Shown: positions 44,440 through 52,166 of the stretch, piece by piece
Layout of the letters: every line of letters starts with the position of its first letter
Numbering within the stretch: the first letter of the stretch is position 1
Assembly: GCA_902555435.1 (NCBI GenBank)
Contig: CACDRL010000001.1
Coordinates: 67,758 to 131,757 of the forward strand
Source of the DNA: an uncultured Pelagibacteraceae bacterium
Lineage (GTDB): Bacteria > Pseudomonadota > Alphaproteobacteria > Pelagibacterales > Pelagibacteraceae
Length of the DNA stretch: 64,000 nt
Direction of reading: 5' to 3'
The notes under the pieces: generated by a model
Databases searched by the model: none
What the model was told of the DNA's origin: nothing
Seen by the model: only the letters and a program-made list of their open reading frames with translations
Program-made: the position numbers and the translations under genes

Positions 44440-45765
44440 ATGGCTAAAGACTTATTTAAAATTGCAAAACAAAAAAAAATTAAATATTTTTTAATTAGCT
44501 TTGTAGATCTTTTTGGAGTTTTGAGATCAAAACTTGTTCCAGCTCATGCGATAAAAGAAATGCAAACTGCAGGTGCAGGTTTTGCTGGTTTTGCAGCATG
44601 GCTAGATATGACACCAGCGGACTCTGATATGTTTGGGATCCCCGATCCTGATAGCTTAATTCAATTACCTTGGAATAAAGAAGTTGGATGGTTAGCATCT
44701 GATTTATGGATGAACGGTAAACCAGTAGAAGCATCGCCAAGAGTAATGTTAAAAAATCAAATCAAAAAACTAAAAACACATAATTTGATAATGAAATCGG
44801 GTGTTGAATGTGAGTATTTTCTAATATCACCTGATGGAGATTCAATTGCAGACCCAAGAGATACACAATCAAAACCTTGCTACGATCAATCTGCACTGAT
44901 GAGAAGATATGATTTAATAAAAGAAATTTGCGATTGTATGATTGAAATGGGATGGGGCCCATATCAAAATGATCATGAGGATGCAAACGGACAGTTTGAA
45001 ATGAATTGGGATTACTCTGATTGCTTAGAAACTGCAGATAGACACACATTTTTTAAATACATGGTGAAAACAATTGCTGAAAAACATGGATTAAGAGCGA
45101 CCTTCATGCCTAAGCCATTTAATAATTTAACAGGTAATGGGTGTCATGCTCACGTATCAGTTTGGCAAGGTAAAAAAAATATGTTTTTAGATAAGTCTGA
45201 TAAACTTGGATTAAGTAAAATTGCCTATAATTTTTTAGGTGGAGTAATTAAAAATGCATCATCGTTATCAGCATTTTTTAACCCAACAATTAATAGCTAT
45301 AGAAGAATAAATGCACCACCTACGAAATCCGGAGCATCATGGTCACCAAGTAGTATTTCTTATACAGGCAACAATCGAACTCACATGATTAGAATACCTG
45401 ATCCAGGAAGGTTTGAATTAAGATTAATGGATGGATCTGCAAATCCATATTTATTACAAGCTAGTATTTTAGCTGCTGGCTTAGACGGTTTGAAGAATAA
45501 AATTGATCCAGGTAATCCTTTGCACTGTAATATGTACGAAGACTTTGCAAAATATCCTGACTTACCAAAATTACCAGATGAGTTAGATCAATCACTTTCT
45601 CAATTAAAAAATAATAAAAGTATGAACAACGCGTTTGGATCTAATGTTATTTCAAGCTATGTAAAATTAAGAAACACAGAAATCAAAGAATTTAAATCAA
45701 AAGAAAGTTTTGACAAAGCTAAAGCAGTCACGAAATGGGAAAAAGATAATACATTGGATTGTTAG
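44440..45765 (+). CDS. gmaS: Gamma-glutamylmethylamide synthetase (GS type III-like)
   Basis: A 441-residue GS-fold ligase that couples methylamine to glutamate with ATP. GmaS-like segments are SFVDLFGVLRSKLVPAHAIK, AGAGFAGFAAWLDMTPAD and LIQLPWNKEVGWLASDL. GS active-site segments are SGVECEYFLIS, NDHEDANGQFEMNWDYSD, NNLTGNGCHAHVS, NPTINSYRR and PGRFELRLMDGSANPYL. Its size matches GmaS better than the 489-aa paralogue. It is followed 3 bases later by a PLP lyase gene, so the two are one unit. Confidence 0.85.
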   Translation: MAKDLFKIAKQKKIKYFLISFVDLFGVLRSKLVPAHAIKEMQTAGAGFAGFAAWLDMTPADSDMFGIPDPDSLIQLPWNKEVGWLASDLWMNGKPVEASPRVMLKNQIKKLKTHNLIMKSGVECEYFLISPDGDSIADPRDTQSKPCYDQSALMRRYDLIKEICDCMIEMGWGPYQNDHEDANGQFEMNWDYSDCLETADRHTFFKYMVKTIAEKHGLRATFMPKPFNNLTGNGCHAHVSVWQGKKNMFLDKSDKLGLSKIAYNFLGGVIKNASSLSAFFNPTINSYRRINAPPTKSGASWSPSSISYTGNNRTHMIRIPDPGRFELRLMDGSANPYLLQASILAAGLDGLKNKIDPGNPLHCNMYEDFAKYPDLPKLPDELDQSLSQLKNNKSMNNAFGSNVISSYVKLRNTEIKEFKSKESFDKAKAVTKWEKDNTLDC

Positions 45766-45768
45766 TTT

Positions 45769-46899
45769 ATGAGTATTTTATCTAACGGTCATCAATGGAA
45801 ATTGACTGAATTTGTTGATAATAAGAAATATTCATTTGATAGAGACCAAATCTTAAACTCATTAACATCAAAAGATATCGATGATGCTTTCAATTCTATT
45901 TCAAAATGGGAAGGATACTCCCCTACACCTTTAGTTAAATTAAACAAATTAACAAAAGAATTAAATTTAAAAAATATTTTTTATAAAGACGAAAATAAAA
46001 GATTTAATTTAAAGTCTTTCAAGGCTCTAGGAGGAGCATATGCAGTAGAAAAAGTTACTAAAGGAAATAAAGAAATAGTCGTAGCAACTGCTACAGCTGG
46101 AAACCATGGTAGGTCTGTTGCCTGGGGTGCAAAAAGATTAGGTTTAAAATGTAAAATTTTTATAAGTGAATTTGTAAGTGATGCAAGAGGCAAAGCTATG
46201 GAAGCGCTTGGTGCAGAAGTCATAAAAGTTAAAGGCAATTATGAAAACTCTTTGATAGAATGCATTAAACAATCTACAGAAAATAATTGGCAAATTGTTC
46301 AGGATGTTGCTTGGAAAGATTATATGCTAGTACCTAAATATACAATGTCTGGTTATTCAGTCATGATGAAGGAAATAGCTGAACAAATAAATAATGAAAA
46401 AATTTCTCATATTATTTTACAAGCTGGAGTTGGTGGCATGGCTGGTGCAATGGTAGCTGGAATAGCAAGATATCTAGATAATATTCCAACAATAATTGTT
46501 GTGGAACCAGATAGTGCGGCTTGTGTGATGGAAAGTATTAAAACTGGAAAGATAGAAAAAATTGATATTAAAAGAGAAAGTTTAATGGGCGGAATGTCGT
46601 GTGGAGAAGTGTCACTTGTGCCATGGGAAATCTTAAAAAACTCAGTTAAACATTGTATAAGTTTACCAGACGATGATATTGCAAAAACTATGAAATTACT
46701 TGGAAATGCAAGCTTTAGTGAAGAGAGTATAATTGCAGGTGAAAATGCAGCTCCAGGTGTAATTAGTTTAATTGCAAGCTACGAAGATGAAACAATTAAG
46801 AATAAAATAGAGCTTAATGAAAAATCTAATGTGTTAATTTTTGGTTGTGAAGGCGATACCGATCAAGAAATGTATCAAAAATTAGTAAACCAAAAATAA
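45769..46899 (+). CDS. dpaL: Diaminopropionate ammonia-lyase-like PLP enzyme
   Basis: A 376-residue fold-type II PLP lyase. The Schiff-base lysine is in SFKALGG (Lys85). ATATAGNHGRSVAWGAK (106-122) aligns with the TDGNHGRG loop of DAP ammonia-lyase, while the QDVAWKDYMLVPKYTMSGY and QAGVGGMAGA segments are specific to that family rather than threonine dehydratase. The aspartate of the TDGNHG loop is alanine here (Ala110). The enzyme should split a 2-amino-3-amino acid into pyruvate and amines. Linkage to gmaS hints that methylamine might be among the products. Confidence 0.8.
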   Translation: MSILSNGHQWKLTEFVDNKKYSFDRDQILNSLTSKDIDDAFNSISKWEGYSPTPLVKLNKLTKELNLKNIFYKDENKRFNLKSFKALGGAYAVEKVTKGNKEIVVATATAGNHGRSVAWGAKRLGLKCKIFISEFVSDARGKAMEALGAEVIKVKGNYENSLIECIKQSTENNWQIVQDVAWKDYMLVPKYTMSGYSVMMKEIAEQINNEKISHIILQAGVGGMAGAMVAGIARYLDNIPTIIVVEPDSAACVMESIKTGKIEKIDIKRESLMGGMSCGEVSLVPWEILKNSVKHCISLPDDDIAKTMKLLGNASFSEESIIAGENAAPGVISLIASYEDETIKNKIELNEKSNVLIFGCEGDTDQEMYQKLVNQK

Positions 46900-46904
46900 T
46901 TATA

Positions 46905-48326
46905 ATGAAAAGCACAGGAATATTTTGGATTAGAGAAGATTTTAGAATTCATAATAATCCAGCTCTTTCCTTTGCAACCAATAATCACGACAACGTGGTT
47001 GCACTATATATTTATAACAATGTTGAATTTGATAACAAAAGAGAAGCTCAGAAATGGTGGTTATTTAAATCATTAGAGTCAATAAAAACAGAACTTTCAA
47101 AGTTTAAAATCAATCTTGAAATTTTAAAAGGTGACGAATTAGATATTTTTTCAAAACTGAAAAAAAAAGATAATGCATGTATCTATTGGAATAAAATTTA
47201 TGAACCAGATGTTATATCTAAAGGAAAAAAAATAAGAGATCTATTTGTAAAAAATGAAATAGAATACAAATATTTTAAAGGAAATATTTTAAATGAATTT
47301 CAAGAAGTAACTAAAAATGATGGCACACCATTTAAAGTATTTACACCTTTCTGGAGAACTGCTGAACAAATTTATCTAAATCAACCTCCCAGCAAAAATT
47401 ACATTGTAAAAAAGAAAACTAAGGCAATCAATTTTTTTAAAAATTCTATAAAACTCAAGAATATTTTACCTAATAAAAAATGGTATGAAAAATTTGATAA
47501 ATATTGGAAAGTTTCAGAAAATGATTCTCAAAAAATCCTTAAAGATTTGTTAGAAAATAAAATTAAGGATTATGGAACAAATAGAGATATTCCTTCTATA
47601 AACGGTACTTCTAGGCTGTCTCCATATTTAAAATTTGGTCAAATTCATGTAAATACAATTTGGAAAAAGTGTAATGAACTAAAATCAAAAGGAATTGGGT
47701 ATAGAAAATATATAAACGAATTAGGTTGGCGTGAATTTTCTCACAGTCTAATTAATTATTTTCCTGAATTTTTAAAAGGTAACTTTAGAAAAGAATTCGA
47801 CAAATTTCCATGGGCTAAAAATGAAAAATTTTTAAAAGCATGGAAAAAAGGTATGACGGGTTATCCTATTGTTGATGCTGGTATGAGAGAGTTATACGAG
47901 ACTGGATGGATGCATAATAGAATAAGAATGGTTGTGGGATCCTTTTTAGTTAAACATTTGAGAATTAATTGGATAGAAGGAGAGAAGCATTTTAGAAACT
48001 GCTTACTTGATTTTAATAAAGCTAATAATGTTGCACAATGGCAATGGGTTGCAGGTTGTGGAGCTGATGCTGCACCATACTTTAGAATTTTTAATCCTAT
48101 TCTTCAGGGTGAAAAGTTTGACAAGGAGGGAATATATGTAAAAAAATGGGTTCCTGAATTAAACAAAGTTCCTGCAAAATTTATTCACAAACCATGGGAA
48201 ATGGAAGTAAAGTATCAAGAAGCTATCAAAACAATTATTGGTAAAGACTACCCACAACCAATAGTTATTCATGAAAAAGCAAGAGCTGCTGCATTGGATG
48301 CATTCCAATCTCTGAAGAAAAAATAA
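46905..48326 (+). CDS. phrB: Deoxyribodipyrimidine photolyase (class I cryptochrome/photolyase)
   Basis: A 473-residue DNA photolyase repairing cyclobutane pyrimidine dimers with blue light. The N-terminal Rossmann antenna domain starts STGIFWIREDFRIHNNPAL. The FAD-binding C-terminal domain has LSPYLKFGQI, INELGWREFSHSL, GYPIVDAGMRELYETGWMHN and NVAQWQWVAGCGADAAPYF. Length matches CPD photolyases of class I. It starts 5 bases after the PLP lyase, so it sits in the gmaS run, but has no obvious metabolic link. It is convergent with yjbQ, 1 base apart. Confidence 0.95.
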   Translation: MKSTGIFWIREDFRIHNNPALSFATNNHDNVVALYIYNNVEFDNKREAQKWWLFKSLESIKTELSKFKINLEILKGDELDIFSKLKKKDNACIYWNKIYEPDVISKGKKIRDLFVKNEIEYKYFKGNILNEFQEVTKNDGTPFKVFTPFWRTAEQIYLNQPPSKNYIVKKKTKAINFFKNSIKLKNILPNKKWYEKFDKYWKVSENDSQKILKDLLENKIKDYGTNRDIPSINGTSRLSPYLKFGQIHVNTIWKKCNELKSKGIGYRKYINELGWREFSHSLINYFPEFLKGNFRKEFDKFPWAKNEKFLKAWKKGMTGYPIVDAGMRELYETGWMHNRIRMVVGSFLVKHLRINWIEGEKHFRNCLLDFNKANNVAQWQWVAGCGADAAPYFRIFNPILQGEKFDKEGIYVKKWVPELNKVPAKFIHKPWEMEVKYQEAIKTIIGKDYPQPIVIHEKARAAALDAFQSLKKK

Positions 48327-48327
48327 C

Positions 48328-48747
48328 TTATTCTCCCAAAAAGTGGTGAATTATAGATCTTTTTTGATCCTCTAATCTATGTTCAAACAAATAGAGACCT
48401 TGCCAAGTACCAAGTAATAATTCGTTATTTTTAACACTAAGAGAAATTTGATTATTCGTTAATGCAGATTTTATATGAGCTGGCATATCGTCTTTACCTT
48501 CAGTTGTATGAACATAAAGCGAATTATCCATTGGTGCTAATTTATCAAAATATTTTATCAAATCAGTTTGTACATCTGGGTCAGCATTTTCCTGTATAAT
48601 TAAAGATGCACTTGTATGTTGAATACTTAAATTTAAAATTCCATTCTTGAAATTGTTTTCATTTATCCAATCAAGAGTTTGATCAGTAAATTCATATAAC
48701 TTTTGACCATTAGTATTTATTTGAAGATTAAAAAATTCTTGTTTCAT
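48328..48747 (-). CDS. yjbQ: YjbQ-family protein (UPF0047)
   Basis: A 139-residue small protein of the YjbQ/UPF0047 family, sometimes linked to thiamine-phosphate synthesis. It has the family's histidine sites: LSIQHTSASLIIQENADPDVQ, MPAHIKSAL, LGTWQGLYLFEHR. It overlaps zapE by 4 bases (ATGA) and is probably translationally coupled to it. Its molecular role remains loosely defined. Confidence 0.88.
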   Translation of the reverse strand: MKQEFFNLQINTNGQKLYEFTDQTLDWINENNFKNGILNLSIQHTSASLIIQENADPDVQTDLIKYFDKLAPMDNSLYVHTTEGKDDMPAHIKSALTNNQISLSVKNNELLLGTWQGLYLFEHRLEDQKRSIIHHFLGE

Positions 48748-49796
48748 GAATTCATCGCTTTGGATGTTAATTCATATAATCTACTGATTGTTCTTTCAAA
48801 TGGTTTTTCTAATAGTTTTGAGGATGTAAATTTATCTAAACTTTGATCAGCTGTTACTGCAATTGGAATACTATTGTCATAAATTATGTCTAATAAAGTA
48901 ATAAACCTTTTCTGTTGATTAGAATTAAAATTATCAAACTGTGGTATTTGATCGATCACAATAAAACTACAATTTTTAATAATTTCTAAATAGTCTTCTG
49001 CACCTAAATTTTGATCACATAATGTTTTAAAATCAAATCTAGCCACTCCTTCATAAAAATTTTCTATTTTAAAGTTTCTTCCTTTAACATTAATTATTTT
49101 CTCAGTTTTTTTTTTATCTTTTGTAATAGTTCTAAAAAATTTATTTATTTTAAAATTAGTTTCTTCATCAAGTGGAAAAAAGTATCTATCTTGAGTATTA
49201 GATTTTCTATAGTCGTCTTCAATTACAAGTTCGTATTGAAAAGATTGATCCTCCATTATTTTTATAAATGGTTTGAATTGATCTCTTTGAAGACCATCTT
49301 TATAAAGTTCAGCGATTTTAGTATTTGAAGTTACAATTATTTTTATATCTTCTTTGAAGATTTGATCAAACAACTTTCCTAAAATCATGGCATCAACTAT
49401 GTTAGTTACTTGAAACTCATCAAAGTAAATTAAAAAAGCTTTTGATTTTAAATCTTTAACAAATTCATTAATAATATTTTCTTGGTTATCACCTTTTCTT
49501 TCATGAACAAAATTATGAAAACTCAACATAAACTCATTAAAATGTAATCTTAATTTCTTGTGATCTAATTGATCAAAAAAGAAATCTAAAATCATTGTCT
49601 TGCCTACACCAACATCTCCATATAAATAAAATCCCTTTTTAAAAGATTGGCTCTTAAAAATTTTTGATATTAATGATTGGAAATTACCCTTATGGTACTC
49701 TTGCAGTTTTTTTAATAAATCTATCTGGCTAGAATTAATTTCTAAATTTTGTTTTTTACAATGAAATATAAATTCTTTTTCAAAAGATAGAGCCAT
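48744..49796 (-). CDS. zapE: ZapE / AFG1-like ATPase
   Basis: A 350-residue AAA+ ATPase of the ZapE/Lace1 family, involved in Z-ring dynamics and protein quality control. Walker A is GDVGVGKT (60-67), Walker B is LIYFDEFQVTN and sensor 1 is IIVTSNTKIAELYKDGLQR. The FFPLDEETN segment is family-typical. It follows the cupin-like gene by a TAATG overlap and precedes yjbQ. Confidence 0.9.
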   Translation of the reverse strand: MALSFEKEFIFHCKKQNLEINSSQIDLLKKLQEYHKGNFQSLISKIFKSQSFKKGFYLYGDVGVGKTMILDFFFDQLDHKKLRLHFNEFMLSFHNFVHERKGDNQENIINEFVKDLKSKAFLIYFDEFQVTNIVDAMILGKLFDQIFKEDIKIIVTSNTKIAELYKDGLQRDQFKPFIKIMEDQSFQYELVIEDDYRKSNTQDRYFFPLDEETNFKINKFFRTITKDKKKTEKIINVKGRNFKIENFYEGVARFDFKTLCDQNLGAEDYLEIIKNCSFIVIDQIPQFDNFNSNQQKRFITLLDIIYDNSIPIAVTADQSLDKFTSSKLLEKPFERTISRLYELTSKAMNS

Positions 49797-50227
49797 TAAT
49801 TTCTTTTAGTTTTAAAATCGATACCATATTCTGAACGAGGTCCTTTTCGTAAACCAAATGGTCCTGGAATAAATATTGTCATTGGTTTTGTACCTGGTTC
49901 TAAATCAACTCTATGAAAAGAGTTTGCGGATCTAAAACCTATGTATCCTGGCTTTCTCCAAAATCTTCCATTTTTTGTGGTTTCCCAATACCCTCCTCTT
50001 AAGATTATAGTAATGTAAGGGCATAAATGGTTATGCACTCCATCGCCATGATCATCATCTAACATTTCATGAATTAATATATTAAATGGAAACCATTTAG
50101 GTCTATTCCTGAATATGACATAGTATCTATTCATCCACGGTTTTGCTTCTTCAAATTTTGGGTGTGATGGTCCTCTATCTAGAACTACTTTTTTTCGACC
50201 GATCTTCTCTAAAAATTTCAAGATCAT
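49796..50227 (-). CDS. Cupin-like hypothetical protein, 143 aa
   Basis: A 143-residue basic protein whose middle (HEMLDDDHGDGVHNHLCPY, then ITIILRGGYWE) has the spacing of cupin metal-binding motif 1, with a second His at SFHRVDLEPGTKPMTIFI. I expect a small metal-dependent beta-barrel, perhaps a dioxygenase-like or sugar-modifying protein. It begins with ATG at 50225-50227, 2 bases after the BamB-like gene. The function is unknown. Confidence 0.65.
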   Translation of the reverse strand: MILKFLEKIGRKKVVLDRGPSHPKFEEAKPWMNRYYVIFRNRPKWFPFNILIHEMLDDDHGDGVHNHLCPYITIILRGGYWETTKNGRFWRKPGYIGFRSANSFHRVDLEPGTKPMTIFIPGPFGLRKGPRSEYGIDFKTKRN

Positions 50228-50229
50228 AT

Positions 50230-51528
50230 TTAATTGTATTGTACGATAGAACCGTTTCTTACTACATACAAATTATTATTAAATATAAATGGCTCTGAAA
50301 CTATGTCTCCAGAAACCTTTTCAATGTTTAAAACTTTTCCTTCACTTAAATCAGCTATTATTATTTTTCCATCAGAATTTGTTAAATATAAATTGGTATT
50401 ACCTATAACAAAACCAACTGGTTGAATATCTTTTCTTTTTTTGGTTTTATAATTGTTAAAAAGATCTGTAATTCTAACTATATTTCCTTTATTTTTTTCA
50501 ATTACATACAAGTAACCATCGTTTGAAACCGAGAAAATCAAATTACCAGTAATTATTGGAGTAATGTTGGAATTTAAATTATTAATCCAATTAACAACTC
50601 CTGTTTTTACATCCACAGAGTAAAATTCATTTTTATTATTTGAAAAAAAGATGGATTTTCCATCTGATACTAGTTTTGATATTTTAAAATTATATGTTTC
50701 ATTGATGATACTGCTACTTTGAGTTGGTAATTGCCAAGTGATTAATCCAGTTTCAATATCAACCGCTGTGATATCTCCGATTGAGTTACTAAATACCACC
50801 ATTTCATTGATTATAATTAATGAGTATTTTGCATTTGATATTGTAAATGAGTCTTCCGTTTGCAAATTCCAACATTCGGACCCATCTTCAATTTTATAGC
50901 ATCTCAATGTATTTTTATAATCAACTACAAAAATTTTATTTTTATAACTTTTAATATCTGAATTAAATGGATAGGTATTATTTTTTGACCAATCTAACTC
51001 CCCAGTGTCAAGCCTAACTGAGTAATATTTAGCAATACTGTCAGTAATGAAAATATTATTTTCTTTAATTATAAAATTTAATTTAGGCCTTAATTTTTTT
51101 TCAGACTTTGTGTAATGATTTTTTTTCCATAATACTTTTTTATTATTGTCATATCTAATTATTGTACCCTTTTTATCAAAGAAAATTATACCGTCTGACA
51201 AGAAAATTGGTTTGTAATTAAGATTGTTTATTTCATCTAACTTTGAGAATTTAAAACTACCAATTTTTTTAAACACTCCATCATATATTTGAGCACCATA
51301 GTTATTTGTATTATCAATTATTTTATTAGATGTTCTTAATCCTGATAAATTCAATTTAACTTCTTGGTTGAATTCAGAAGCTTTTACTTGTTCTTCTGCA
51401 AATATTTTTTTTACATTTTCTTTTTTTGATAAATCTTTGTCCTTTTCTTTCCAAATTCTTGAATTTTCATTGAAAGAACAATTATTTAGAAGAAAAAATG
51501 CAATAAATAATGCTAATAGTCTATTCAC
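50230..51528 (-). CDS. bamB: BamB-like PQQ-type beta-propeller lipoprotein
   Basis: A 432-residue protein with a GTG start (51526-51528). A short lipoprotein signal MNRLLALFIAFFLLNNC has Cys17 in a lipobox-like LNNC context. Repeats of the PQQ-propeller type follow: YSVRLDTGELDWSKN, AVDIETGLITWQLP, YSVDVKTGVVNWINN and YVIEKNKGNIVRI. BamB is the propeller of the outer-membrane assembly machine. The YfgM-like gene just upstream (8-base overlap) matches the common yfgM-bamB order. The N-terminus is quite charged and Asn/Lys-rich. Confidence 0.75.
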   Translation of the reverse strand: MNRLLALFIAFFLLNNCSFNENSRIWKEKDKDLSKKENVKKIFAEEQVKASEFNQEVKLNLSGLRTSNKIIDNTNNYGAQIYDGVFKKIGSFKFSKLDEINNLNYKPIFLSDGIIFFDKKGTIIRYDNNKKVLWKKNHYTKSEKKLRPKLNFIIKENNIFITDSIAKYYSVRLDTGELDWSKNNTYPFNSDIKSYKNKIFVVDYKNTLRCYKIEDGSECWNLQTEDSFTISNAKYSLIIINEMVVFSNSIGDITAVDIETGLITWQLPTQSSSIINETYNFKISKLVSDGKSIFFSNNKNEFYSVDVKTGVVNWINNLNSNITPIITGNLIFSVSNDGYLYVIEKNKGNIVRITDLFNNYKTKKRKDIQPVGFVIGNTNLYLTNSDGKIIIADLSEGKVLNIEKVSGDIVSEPFIFNNNLYVVRNGSIVQYN

Positions 51529-52165
51529 TCAAATCTCTGTTTAATCTTTTCTGTGATTCTATTCTTGTATCTGGATTTGGATTTTCTAAAGTTGTAATTT
51601 GTTCAAAAAACTCTTTTGCTTTCTGTTTTTGATCTTGTGCATAAAAATACTCAGCCATTAAGTATAATGCGTGTGATTTCCATACACTCTCCGAATTAAT
51701 TAATGGATTTAGCATATTTAGTAAATCAGCTTCATTTGCCTGATCTGCATTAAATAGTGCCTTCTTATAAATAACCAAATTTTTAATTTCTTTATCTAGT
51801 GATGTTTCATCAATTATGACATCAAATAATTTATTAACCTCGCTTTGATCAGGAAGGAGGTTGTTATCAATTATAAAATAAAGAGAGAGAGGAGAATAAG
51901 TTGGATCTTTTTGATTAATTATCTCCAATAATTTATTTAAAGTTATGTCTTTAGAACTTTCAGAATGATCGATCGTGATTGCATTAAAATTATCAGATAT
52001 CTGTCTTTTTTTATCAGTTGTATATTTATCATAACTGTAAACACCTATTACTATTAAAACTAATATAATAACTGAAGAAATTAGAAGTTTTTTGTTATTA
52101 ACAAAAAAGTTCTTAATTTTTTCGTTTCTAGTATTTGCATTTATTATTGATAAATCTTCATCCAT
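51521..52165 (-). CDS. YfgM-like membrane-anchored protein (ancillary translocon/TPR type)
   Basis: A 214-residue protein with an N-terminal membrane helix (LLISSVIILVLIVIGVYSYDKY, about 29-50) and a periplasmic helical TPR-like domain (LYLMAEYFYAQDQKQKAKEFFEQIT). This layout and position before a BamB-like gene fit YfgM, a periplasmic chaperone partner of SecYEG. Sequence similarity is modest. It follows acnA by 1 base. Confidence 0.65.
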   Translation of the reverse strand: MDEDLSIINANTRNEKIKNFFVNNKKLLISSVIILVLIVIGVYSYDKYTTDKKRQISDNFNAITIDHSESSKDITLNKLLEIINQKDPTYSPLSLYFIIDNNLLPDQSEVNKLFDVIIDETSLDKEIKNLVIYKKALFNADQANEADLLNMLNPLINSESVWKSHALYLMAEYFYAQDQKQKAKEFFEQITTLENPNPDTRIESQKRLNRDLSE

Positions 52166-52166
52166 A

